Positions 9,051-16,492 of a DNA stretch of 45,875 bases are shown piece after piece. Both the position numbers and the translations under genes were made by a program. This DNA is from an uncultured SAR86 cluster bacterium. Lineage in GTDB: Bacteria > Pseudomonadota > Gammaproteobacteria > Magnimaribacterales > Magnimaribacteraceae. The stretch lies in NCBI GenBank assembly GCA_902532675.1, contig CACAIY010000010.1, positions 1 through 45,875 of the forward strand, written 5' to 3'. The first letter of the stretch is position 1, and each line of letters opens with the position of its first letter. The notes beneath the pieces are model-generated. The model was not told the origin of the DNA, made no database searches, and worked only from the letters and a program-made list of their open reading frames with translations.

Positions 9051-9629
9051 TTAAGCGTAGTCTCTTTTCTTATAAATAGAATTTCTTGGTTGAGCGAAAA
9101 CTCTTCTAACCATTGGCTCAAATTCTTCTATGCTCATTGAATCATAATTGGGATCAAAAGAATTTTGGTCATACTTTGAGCAAAACTCAGCACAAGCATG
9201 CCAGTTTTCATTGTCTTTGTATTCATCTCTCATATTCTTGTCTAAACCCAAGTAATCAAAGAAATAATATCCTTGAAATATTCCGTGATGTTTTACTATC
9301 CAGTAATTTTCTTCAGATACAAAAGGTTGCAACATGGTAGCTGCTAAGTCTGCATGGTTGGCAGATGCTATAGTGTCGCCAATATCATGCAGTAAAGCAC
9401 AAACTACGTATTCCTCGTCTTTTCCATCCCTATAAGCACGAGTTGCAGTTTGTAGACTGTGTTCATATCTATCAACAGCAAAACCTGCTGTCTCACCTTT
9501 TAAAATATCTAAATGCTCTAAGATTCTATCAGGTAGCTGTGTAGCTAGCTTTGCACCCTCTTCGGCAATGATTGCATAATCCTCAGCCGTTCCATGAAGC
9601 ATTTCTGTAAATGTAGCTTGTTTTGACAT
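9051..9629 (-). CDS. HD-domain protein, PhnZ/TmpB-like (candidate mixed-valent diiron oxygenase)
   Basis: A 192-residue soluble protein. It has Y55-E-H57-S-L-Q-T-A, H81-D82-I-G-D, H92, an H114-H115 pair and D154. This is the ligand order of PhnZ-type HD oxygenases (H, HD, H, H, D), including the 24-residue spacing between the first His and the HD pair and the family-specific E-H-x-L-Q-T-A segment. PhnZ and TmpB use a mixed-valent diiron centre to oxidise organophosphonates; related HD proteins act on other substrates. No phosphonate gene is near, so the substrate is open. The start ATG has a strong upstream G-rich ribosome site (GAGGGG). It sits between the GH3 gene and the AGPS-like flavoprotein on the same strand. 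A phosphohydrolase role cannot be excluded. Confidence 0.75.
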   Translation of the reverse strand: MSKQATFTEMLHGTAEDYAIIAEEGAKLATQLPDRILEHLDILKGETAGFAVDRYEHSLQTATRAYRDGKDEEYVVCALLHDIGDTIASANHADLAATMLQPFVSEENYWIVKHHGIFQGYYFFDYLGLDKNMRDEYKDNENWHACAEFCSKYDQNSFDPNYDSMSIEEFEPMVRRVFAQPRNSIYKKRDYA

Positions 9630-9689
9630 AAAAATTCCCCTCTATACTTTAAATTATGCCAGTTATGGTTAATTTTTGCATTCTCATAA

Positions 9690-11318
9690 CTATTTTAACC
9701 AATTATAGATATTTTTGTTCTCTGGATCTATTAAGACACCAGGATTCATAATTCCATTAGGATCAACCTTAAATTTTGCAGACGTTAAGATGTCTTTAAA
9801 TAAATCCGGCCTTTGATTATCGTAACCATTTGGACGATGATCTCTGCCTACGGCATGGTGATGTGTAACCGTTCCTCCTTTAGAAATACATATTTCATTA
9901 GTGGCTAGTTTTATCTCTCTCCAAATATCAATCATTGTGGCAGGTTTAGCAAAGGCACCAAATGTAAAGTAAGGAGCCAGTCCATCAGGGTAGCTATGGG
10001 TTATCCTGCAGGTTACTAAAGAAGGCTTTCCGGAAATCTTTTCTATCGTTTTAGAAATATCACTTTTTATTTCTGTTATAAACGAATGTGCCCTTTCCCA
10101 GGTAATCGAAGTCTCAAAAGTATCTTGAATAATTCCTCTTCTAGTAAAGCTTTCCCTGAAGTAAGGCGCTTTAATAAAACTACTTCTCCAATTTCCAGAA
10201 GATCCAGTTCTATGTGCATCTTTCTTATTGCTGTCTGGCTCTTCATATAATCCGTTGTTGTCTGAACAAATTTCTAATGCTCTGTTCAATGAAGATGTTT
10301 TATCATGATCTGCAGATTCAAACGCAAGTATAAGAATGTGCTTTGATCCATCACCTGCACCGTTCATTACTGCTTCACTGCTATCCAGCAATCTGCAATT
10401 AGCAGGAAACAGTCCCGATTGGCTTATCTGTCTCAAGGCATTCAATGCATCCTTGTAATCAGTAAATTCAACACTCGTTGAAGCCCTAAAGGTAGGTCGA
10501 TCTTGTAGTCGCATTGAAGCTTCAGTTATTACTCCTAATATTCCTTCAGACCCTATAGTTAATCTATCCGGGCTTGGTCCAGCACCAGAGCCTGGTAATC
10601 TTCGACTTTCTAGAACTCCCGATGGAGTTACCATTCTCGTTGATTCAACGAAATCATCTATATGTGTATACAGAGTTGCATAATGTCCTCCTGAACGGGT
10701 AGCTATCCACCCACCTAATGTAGAGAATTCAAAACTTTGAGGATAGTGCCTCATCGTAAGATTTTCTTTCTTTAAATTAGATTCCAAGTCTGGTCCTAAG
10801 ATACCTGCTTGTATTCTCGCACTTCTGCTTTCCTTATCTATTTCTATAATTTTATTTAGATTTCTTAAATCAAGAGAAACAACCCCTGAATAAGAATCGC
10901 CCACTTGAGTTTCTACGCCCCCACAAACACTTGAACCACCGCCATAAGGAATGACTGCAATATTACTTTCGTCACACCAGTCCATAACATTAACAAGTTC
11001 ATCTTCCGTATTAGGAAAAGCAACTAAATCAGGAGGTGAAGAAAAATCTTTTAATAAAGATCTAGCAGCGTCAGGAAAAGATTTCCCATAAGTATGATTA
11101 AGTCTTTCTTCTTTATCATCAGATAGAAATTTTGAAAGTGCTGATGGAGCACCTAGACGAGGTTTTGGTAAGTCTATGTCTTCAACTTTAGGTATAGGCA
11201 AAGTTTCTATATCATCCAACTGAAAGGTTTTAGCTATCCTAGAATCAATATTTTTTTCTTCCTCTGCAGAAAGTAACTCATCAGCATAACCCCATCCCCA
11301 GAATTTTCTTTTCCTCAC
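9690..11318 (-). CDS. FAD-binding oxidase, alkyldihydroxyacetonephosphate synthase (AGPS)-like
   Basis: A 542-residue flavoprotein of the vanillyl-alcohol-oxidase/PCMH superfamily. The N-terminal K5-F-W-G-W-G-Y is the typical AGPS entry motif; the FAD-binding P124-Y-G-G-G-S-S segment follows, and the C-terminal part carries H-S-Y-P-D-G and the triple histidine H486-H-H488-A-V-G. AGPS exchanges the acyl group of acyl-DHAP for a fatty alcohol, the ether-bond-forming step of ether lipids; many bacterial relatives have unknown substrates. The start is GTG at 11316-11318, supported because the conserved K-F-W-G-W-G follows at once and a run of six G lies upstream. It is divergent from the cupin gene at 11415. 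Confidence 0.82.
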   Translation of the reverse strand: MRKRKFWGWGYADELLSAEEEKNIDSRIAKTFQLDDIETLPIPKVEDIDLPKPRLGAPSALSKFLSDDKEERLNHTYGKSFPDAARSLLKDFSSPPDLVAFPNTEDELVNVMDWCDESNIAVIPYGGGSSVCGGVETQVGDSYSGVVSLDLRNLNKIIEIDKESRSARIQAGILGPDLESNLKKENLTMRHYPQSFEFSTLGGWIATRSGGHYATLYTHIDDFVESTRMVTPSGVLESRRLPGSGAGPSPDRLTIGSEGILGVITEASMRLQDRPTFRASTSVEFTDYKDALNALRQISQSGLFPANCRLLDSSEAVMNGAGDGSKHILILAFESADHDKTSSLNRALEICSDNNGLYEEPDSNKKDAHRTGSSGNWRSSFIKAPYFRESFTRRGIIQDTFETSITWERAHSFITEIKSDISKTIEKISGKPSLVTCRITHSYPDGLAPYFTFGAFAKPATMIDIWREIKLATNEICISKGGTVTHHHAVGRDHRPNGYDNQRPDLFKDILTSAKFKVDPNGIMNPGVLIDPENKNIYNWLK

Positions 11319-11414
11319 AAATCCCCCCTTTTCAATATATTTTCATCTTATATTGCATCTTAGTAAACAGTAAAGTCGAAGTGATGATAGAATCCTTTTT
11401 TTTAAATAATAATT

Positions 11415-11813
11415 ATGGCAAAAAAATACGAAAACTTTTCTGTTGGAGATAGTCTTTATAAAGAGAATGAAGGTTATTCGGCTTGGACAAATGACTTATT
11501 AAGAAAATTAGTTGCTGGTAAAACAGTAATTAAGCCTGGAGGCTCAACTGGAGGCCATAGGTTAATTGAGTCAGAAGTAGTTTATGTCTTTCTTTCTGGT
11601 ATAGGTCAGATGGAAGTAATCGAATACTCAAATCATGAAGCTGGTCATGGCACCAATCCTAGTTTTGGTATCGAGCATAAAGCTGAATTAAATATAGTTT
11701 CTGGAGATATCGTTTTAGCTGAAGAAGGGGACTATATAAAAGTGAAGAATAGCTCTGATCATGAACAGCTTACCTACCTAAGAATTTTCGATAGCGAAGG
11801 AGCTAGGCAATAA
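11415..11813 (+). CDS. Small single-domain cupin
   Basis: A 132-residue protein with a cupin-type core: P41-G-G-S-T-G-G-H48, then E54-V-V-Y-V-F-L-S-G-I-G-Q-M-E-V, and a second motif G-D-I-V-L-A-E-E-G-D near residue 95-105. The usual first motif has two histidines (HxH) for the metal; here only H48 is present and the second position is L50, so metal binding may be altered. The function is unknown; small cupins are often isomerases, dioxygenases or sugar-binding proteins. It is the only plus-strand gene between 6605 and 25392. Its stop codon overlaps the T-tract side of the terminator of the minus-strand RNA candidate. Confidence 0.75.
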   Translation: MAKKYENFSVGDSLYKENEGYSAWTNDLLRKLVAGKTVIKPGGSTGGHRLIESEVVYVFLSGIGQMEVIEYSNHEAGHGTNPSFGIEHKAELNIVSGDIVLAEEGDYIKVKNSSDHEQLTYLRIFDSEGARQ

Positions 11814-11840
11814 AAAAATCCCCACACTTGGCGGGGATTT
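11812..11840 (-). terminator. Rho-independent terminator (minus strand)
   Basis: Eight-base perfect arms AAATCCCC (11816-11823) and GGGGATTT (11833-11840), GC-rich at the tip. The T-tract follows only when read on the minus strand. It ends the candidate small RNA and would also stop read-through from the nine-gene operon into the antisense of the cupin gene. Confidence 0.8.
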
Positions 11841-11934
11841 CCGAAAAGCGTATCTCAACTACTTTTCAACTGACTGTTCTAAGACCGTCAGCCGGAACCG
11901 GCTTAACCCGTGTCAGAAGGCTACTCCTGTTGTT
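11812..11934 (-). ncRNA. Candidate small structured RNA
   Basis: No protein gene fits this segment, but the minus strand shows the parts of an RNA gene. There is a perfect -10 box TATAAT (11945-11940), then about 120 nt with three hairpins in series. The first is AGCCG-GTTC-CGGCT, the second has arms GAAAAG and CTTTTC, and the third is a strong intrinsic terminator (arms AAATCCCC / GGGGATTT followed by seven T). Two CAGGA motifs lie at and just below the predicted 5' end and a third GGA lies before the terminator, reminiscent of CsrA/RsmA-binding RNAs. It follows the nine-gene operon and is antisense to only the last bases of the cupin gene. It could instead be a processed 3' UTR of the operon. 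I recognise no Rfam family. Confidence 0.5.
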
Positions 11935-11939
11935 CCTGA

Positions 11940-11945
11940 ATTATA
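11940..11945 (-). promoter_or_regulatory. -10 box TATAAT of the candidate small RNA
   Basis: A consensus TATAAT on the minus strand, preceded by a T/A-rich stretch. No good -35 hexamer lies at 16-18 bases, so activity may need an activator or an upstream element. A TTTACA lies 25 bases upstream, which is too far for a standard spacing. The predicted transcription start is near 11934. Confidence 0.4.
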
Positions 11946-11995
11946 ATAAATACTAATTTTGATCACCTCCTGTAAAGGGTAACAAAGAAACCGAA

Positions 11996-12025
11996 CATTC
12001 AATCCCCCTCGTATTAAATTGAATG
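11996..12025 (-). repeat. Inverted repeat in the operon 3' region
   Basis: Perfect eight-base arms CATTCAAT / ATTGAATG with a 14-base loop. On the minus strand the loop carries a run of five G. It lies 60 bases after the stop of the fusion oxidoreductase. No T-run follows, so it is not an evident terminator; it may be a stabilising 3' hairpin or part of a longer structured RNA. Confidence 0.5.
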
Positions 12026-12085
12026 CGGGACACCTGCATAGAAGATTAACAAGATTTAATAAAAGATAAAATACCTATTTTTATT

Positions 12086-14083
12086 TTAGTTATCCTTTAG
12101 ATCTAACCACTTCACCTCTTGATCTGAAAGGTTTATATTTAAAGCTTTTAAAGAACTTTCAGTTTCAAAAAAATTTCTTGGGCCTATCAATGGAAAAGAA
12201 GGAAAAGTCTGATTTAAAACAAAAGCTAAAGCAATTTCTATTGGTTCATAACCTTTTTGATTAGCCAATTTAAAACATCTCTCTTTTCGTTTTAAATTAT
12301 CTTGATTTGACCAAACCCTATTCTGCTCTTCTGAATTAGGATTGGCTACATGCATAGCTCCTTCAAATTCTTGGGATCTTAAGAAAAAACCTCTAGCCTG
12401 GCTGGACCAAGGAAATATTGCTATATTATTTTCAGTTAAATACTCTTTATAATCATCTTCGGAGCAACTAAAGCATCCAGGCCAAACTGGTTCTAACATC
12501 TTTGCTAAGCTAAAATTATTACTTAATACACCAAAAGAGGAAATATTTTTTGAAGTCGAATAGGCATTTGCTTCTTTAAATCTATCTAATGACCAATTAG
12601 AAGCTCCCAAAACATCAATTAAACCTTTGTCTTTTAATTCATTTAAAGAATCTATAAATTCTGCTACAGGAACATCTGGGTTATCTCTATGCAAGCAATA
12701 AATATCTAATTTATCTGTATTTAATTTATCTAAAGTTTCTTCCAGTTGGGGTTTAATTTTCTCAGGAAAGCAATGCGGAGTGTGTGCTCCTTTTCCTAAA
12801 ATAACTATCTCATCTCTATTATTTCTTGCTTTAATCCACTCTCCTAAGTACTTATCACTTTTGCCGTTGTTATAGATATAGGCGGTATCAAATACATTGC
12901 CCCCCTTATTATAAAAATAATCAAACATAGCAAATGCATGATTGCTATCGGATTGATTGTCGCAACCAAAAACTATTCTAGATAAATTCTTATTAATGCC
13001 TTTTATTGAAGAAGAAGGCATTTCTTGCCTTTCTTTATAAAATGAAACCATTTGGTTTTCTCTTTTATGGGGACGATCTTCTGCATAGAATACTCCTATA
13101 GATTTTCTCCAAGCATCTAGCCAGATCATATTTCCATGAGAATCAGAATGAGACACAAGATTAGACTCCAATGAGTCGTTTAATAAAACTTCAGAGAAAT
13201 GGTCTATCTCGAAAGTAAATATACCAATAGACTCATTGAAATTAATTTCTTCTTTTGTTCCTTCATGGGTTAATGTCATTAAAGATGTTCTCCCTACATC
13301 CTCACCGCACCTCCAAGGTTCCAAGATTTCCAACTTATTCTTCTGATTTTTTATGATCACTTTATTTGGAAGAACTTTATTGATAGAAGAGCTGATATGA
13401 GCCTTACTTCCATTACTAAAATCTAACTTAGCTTTGGCATAAAGGTCGATATTATTTTTAGATAAAACTCCTTCAGAATCTAAATTAATTGGGTTAGAGA
13501 AGCTCTTTCCTTCTTGTATGCCCACTATCATCCTAGACATAGACATGGGATAACAACCTATATCTAAGATTGATCCTCCTCCTAATTCAGGATTAACTAA
13601 TCTGTGCTCCTCTGGTACGTCAGCTTCAAAACCAAAGGACGCTTCTATTTCCAAAGGCTCTTCTGAAAAATAATCTTTAATTATCTCTCTAATTTTTTGT
13701 GTTTGTGGATGAGTTCGGTACATAAAAGCCTCCATAAAAAGAGTATTATTCTTTCTTGCTGCTTCTATAAGTATCATTGCCTCCGTAGAGTTCATTGTCA
13801 TAGGCTTTTCACAAAGGACGGCCTTTCCTTTCTGCAAAGAGTTAAGTGCTAGTTCAAAATGTTGAGGATGCGGAGTTGCTATATATATAGCATCGCAATC
13901 ATCTAAGTTTAATAAGTTTTGATACCCTTTTACGGCCTCACAGTCATACTTCTTTGCAAATCTAGAAGAATTTTCTTCTGATCTACTTGCAACATATTTT
14001 AATTTAGAATTTTTACTATCTTTTATTGAAGCAGCAAAAGCTCTGGCTATCATGCCTGTTCCTGCAATTCCCCATTTAGTCAT
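12086..14083 (-). CDS. Gfo/Idh/MocA oxidoreductase fused to an aldo/keto reductase
   Basis: A 665-residue fusion. Residues 1-330 form a Gfo/Idh/MocA NAD(P)-dependent oxidoreductase: G5-I-A-G-T-G10 in the Rossmann fold, E92-K-P94, and G168-G-G-S-I-L-D174-I-G-C-Y178. Residues about 365-660 form a complete aldo/keto reductase with its tetrad D399, Y404, K431 and H465. A short linker (about 335-362) joins them. Both halves keep catalytic residues, so the protein should perform two redox steps on a sugar, cyclitol or aldehyde. It is the last gene of the nine-gene operon, 8 bases after a sugar transporter, which suggests the imported compound is its substrate. Cytoplasmic, with no signal peptide. 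Confidence 0.9.
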   Translation of the reverse strand: MTKWGIAGTGMIARAFAASIKDSKNSKLKYVASRSEENSSRFAKKYDCEAVKGYQNLLNLDDCDAIYIATPHPQHFELALNSLQKGKAVLCEKPMTMNSTEAMILIEAARKNNTLFMEAFMYRTHPQTQKIREIIKDYFSEEPLEIEASFGFEADVPEEHRLVNPELGGGSILDIGCYPMSMSRMIVGIQEGKSFSNPINLDSEGVLSKNNIDLYAKAKLDFSNGSKAHISSSINKVLPNKVIIKNQKNKLEILEPWRCGEDVGRTSLMTLTHEGTKEEINFNESIGIFTFEIDHFSEVLLNDSLESNLVSHSDSHGNMIWLDAWRKSIGVFYAEDRPHKRENQMVSFYKERQEMPSSSIKGINKNLSRIVFGCDNQSDSNHAFAMFDYFYNKGGNVFDTAYIYNNGKSDKYLGEWIKARNNRDEIVILGKGAHTPHCFPEKIKPQLEETLDKLNTDKLDIYCLHRDNPDVPVAEFIDSLNELKDKGLIDVLGASNWSLDRFKEANAYSTSKNISSFGVLSNNFSLAKMLEPVWPGCFSCSEDDYKEYLTENNIAIFPWSSQARGFFLRSQEFEGAMHVANPNSEEQNRVWSNQDNLKRKERCFKLANQKGYEPIEIALAFVLNQTFPSFPLIGPRNFFETESSLKALNINLSDQEVKWLDLKDN

Positions 14084-14091
14084 TGTATTTC

Positions 14092-15432
14092 CTATTTGTT
14101 TTCTAATTGTTCTAAAAGTTCTTTATGTTTTTCAGAATCAATAGGGTAAAAATAAATTATAACGAAGCTTATTGCTACTCCCAATGCAGGAATTAAACTC
14201 ATAATCGATTTCATAGAACTTATCGTTTGTTCACTTTGTGATTCATTTGGTTCAAATCCAATAAGATTCAGAGTAAACCCTAATATACCAATAGCTATTG
14301 CTATAGAGCCCTTCTGAGCAAATGTCATAAAGCCATACAAAGAAGATTCACTTCTGATACCTGTTTTTACTTCACCATACTCAATGGTATCAGGCAACAT
14401 GGACCAAAATAAGATGCCGCCTGCACCTGATCCTGCTCCTATTAAAGCGACGATAATTAAAAGTTCTATAAGAGTTCGAATCGGATAAAAAAAGAATAGC
14501 AATAAACAAAAGAAAGTAATAGTAGATGAGACTAACCAGGTTTTCCTCTTGCCAATTCTATTAGATACCCACCACCAGATAGGTATAGAAGCAAAGGAAA
14601 TTATGCCGCTTGTAAATAAGATAGTCCCTTGATATTGATGAAGATCTAAAGCATATTTTGTAAAGTAAACTAAGTTATTTCCGAAGAAAATAGTAGTAAC
14701 ACCGACTATAAGCGTAGCAGAAAAAACTAGCCAAAAAGGCTTATTCTTTCCAATAGATTTAGCAGTGTCTATCAAGCTTCCGCTAACTCGATCAATGCCT
14801 TGACTGGTGCTTGGCTCTCTAACAGTATAAAGAGTTACAGCATGAATCATCATGGCAACTACTCCAGCAATTAAAGCCAAGTAGATGAATCCTTTCGCTT
14901 CATCCCCTTCACCAAACATAAAAATAATGGGAAAGGCACATAAAGCCATTAAGTTCGTACCCGTTTGAGCTCCAAGCATTCTAAATCCAGTAAGATTTGT
15001 TCTTTCTTCGCTATCGGCAGTTATCCTTGGAGTTAATGATGAAAAAGGAACACTAACAATAGTAAAGCAAGTTCGGTGAAATAAATTTATTAATAGAAGT
15101 GCTACGAAAAGAGCAGTCCCTTCATATGGGGGTACCCAAAATAAAAGAAAAAAAGAAATAGCTAAAGGCAAATTACCAAAAAGAATGTAAGGTCTATAAA
15201 CACCCCACTTCGTTCGTGTCCTCTCCGCTAAATACCCCATGAACGGATCTGTAAAGGCATCCCACATCATGCCAATCCCATATATAACACCTGCTAACGC
15301 AGGTGAAATACCTACTACATCCGTATAAAAATAAAGAAGGTATAGACCCACTCCACTCCAATAAAGACAAATAGATATATCGCCTATTCCGTAACCTATA
15401 CGAGTTTTAAGAGTTAGCTTTTGTGTAATCAA
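14092..15432 (-). CDS. GPH-family sugar/cation symporter
   Basis: A 446-residue, roughly 12-helix transporter with the GPH signature: D53-A-F-T-D-P-F-M-G-Y at the end of helix 2, then R-T-K-W-G-V-Y-R-P-Y, and P-D-T-I-E-Y-G-E in the later half, which is typical of melibiose/xyloside-type members. It has no central-loop insert. The gene is 13 bases after the second DUF6644 gene and 8 bases before the Gfo/AKR fusion, so it is part of the same transcript. It is more distant from the two GPH transporters at the left edge than those are from each other. Confidence 0.9.
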   Translation of the reverse strand: MITQKLTLKTRIGYGIGDISICLYWSGVGLYLLYFYTDVVGISPALAGVIYGIGMMWDAFTDPFMGYLAERTRTKWGVYRPYILFGNLPLAISFFLLFWVPPYEGTALFVALLLINLFHRTCFTIVSVPFSSLTPRITADSEERTNLTGFRMLGAQTGTNLMALCAFPIIFMFGEGDEAKGFIYLALIAGVVAMMIHAVTLYTVREPSTSQGIDRVSGSLIDTAKSIGKNKPFWLVFSATLIVGVTTIFFGNNLVYFTKYALDLHQYQGTILFTSGIISFASIPIWWWVSNRIGKRKTWLVSSTITFFCLLLFFFYPIRTLIELLIIVALIGAGSGAGGILFWSMLPDTIEYGEVKTGIRSESSLYGFMTFAQKGSIAIAIGILGFTLNLIGFEPNESQSEQTISSMKSIMSLIPALGVAISFVIIYFYPIDSEKHKELLEQLENK

Positions 15433-15445
15433 AATTATTTAGTCA

Positions 15446-15919
15446 TTAAGAGAAGCCAATCCATCTTCCTGAAGCTGCTACCACTGTCCAGATAGAGAAT
15501 GATACAAAACCTATAAGAATCAAAATTGTTCCTTCTTTTTTAACAATTAAAGGGTTGCGTACAAAGTAAACAAAAAGAACCCCTATTACAAGACCGATCA
15601 TCTTTATCCAAAATGCGCGACTGTAATAACATTTAACTGCTTCTGAGAGAAAAAGCGGTACTCCAGTTAAGATTAAGAGGGAGAGGCCTAAAATAAAAAA
15701 ATTTTTAGTTTGTTCTAATACGTAAATTCTATTGGTGCCTCTAAATATTAATTTCATTAGCTTAAAGTCCATTATGACAATAGACCCACCTAATATACCT
15801 AAGCCGATTAAATGGAAACTTTCTATAACTGGAAATAGCCATATAGAGCTTCTTACATACTCACCTATAAAGGTATCTTCTAATGCATAGAAAATATCTA
15901 TTAACTCTTTAGAAACCAT
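15446..15919 (-). CDS. DUF6644-like membrane protein, second of tandem pair
   Basis: A 157-residue protein with about four or five transmembrane helices. It shares with its upstream neighbour the helix-1/2 motif W27-L-F-P-V-I-E-S-F-H36-L, a D-F-K-L after the second helix (D-L-R-L in the partner), and the C-terminal S-G-R-W-I-G-F (S-G-R-M-I-A-Y in the partner). The pair is therefore a tandem duplication. The membrane histidine H36 is kept, but the histidine at the end of the third helix of the partner (H116 there) is replaced here (V120-R121). The function is unknown; a haem-binding or quinone-linked role is an inference from the cytochrome c encoded upstream. It overlaps its partner gene by 11 bases. 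Confidence 0.7.
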   Translation of the reverse strand: MVSKELIDIFYALEDTFIGEYVRSSIWLFPVIESFHLIGLGILGGSIVIMDFKLMKLIFRGTNRIYVLEQTKNFFILGLSLLILTGVPLFLSEAVKCYYSRAFWIKMIGLVIGVLFVYFVRNPLIVKKEGTILILIGFVSFSIWTVVAASGRWIGFS

Positions 15920-16487
15920 CTATTCCCTCAAAAAGACTGTAATCAACTTCACAGCTAGTCAATTCATTAATCCATCTAGGCTGCGGCTGTCTGTCGCAAT
16001 CAAACCAATTATATGCGATCATTCTTCCGCTAATTATCACCAAAGACCATAAGACTAAAGAAGTTATAGCGCTATTCTTCATGGATCTAGGTATAGAAGA
16101 ATCTTTATCCCAAACTAGCGCTTCTTTAGACATTCTTCTATGGAAGAAAAAAGCATTTATTCCTGCAACAACTATTAGAATCATTTTTATTCTGAAGAAT
16201 ATATTTTGGTAGTTCCTAACTGGAATCGCATAAAATAATAGCAGCCCCGTTACGGACATTACTAAAAATCCAAATACAGTTAACGGTAAAACTTTTCTAT
16301 TCATTTCAGAGATAGAAAGATTATTGAATACTTTGTCAGTTAACCTTAAATCAACAAATAGTAACGTTCCGAAGAACAAACAAATGGATAAAACGTGAGT
16401 TGATTCTATCCAAGGGTAAAGGTACAAGGATTCATGTAATGCTATGCTCCATTCTGTTTCAGATAACCAAAAGGCGAAATCAAGCAT
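15909..16487 (-). CDS. DUF6644 family membrane protein, first of tandem pair
   Basis: A 192-residue membrane protein with about five hydrophobic helices. Recognisable DUF6644 features are A-L-H18-E-S-L-Y-L-Y-P-W-I-E-S-T-H31-V, V45-D-L-R-L-T, the segment A87-I-P-V-R-N-Y-Q-N-I-F-F-R-I-K, H116-R-R, and S153-G-R-M-I-A-Y-N-W-F-D-C. H31 and H116 fall in or at the ends of helices and could be haem ligands. DUF6644 has no established function. It lies 5 bases downstream of the cytochrome c gene, followed by its shorter paralogue. I infer a membrane partner that passes electrons between the quinone pool and the periplasmic cytochrome. Confidence 0.75.
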   Translation of the reverse strand: MLDFAFWLSETEWSIALHESLYLYPWIESTHVLSICLFFGTLLFVDLRLTDKVFNNLSISEMNRKVLPLTVFGFLVMSVTGLLLFYAIPVRNYQNIFFRIKMILIVVAGINAFFFHRRMSKEALVWDKDSSIPRSMKNSAITSLVLWSLVIISGRMIAYNWFDCDRQPQPRWINELTSCEVDYSLFEGIDGF

Positions 16488-16492
16488 ATTTC

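Noticed and set aside
9661-9695. Inverted repeat AGTTATG / CATAACT after the AGPS-like gene
   Set aside because: Seven-base arms with a 17-base AT-rich loop and no T-tract; too weak to call a terminator.
11955-11975. Plus-strand GATCACCTCCT identical to the 3' end of 16S rRNA, suggesting an rRNA fragment
   Set aside because: Only about 11 bases match; the upstream flank is AT-rich and has no resemblance to the last 16S helix, so it is not a remnant of an rRNA gene.
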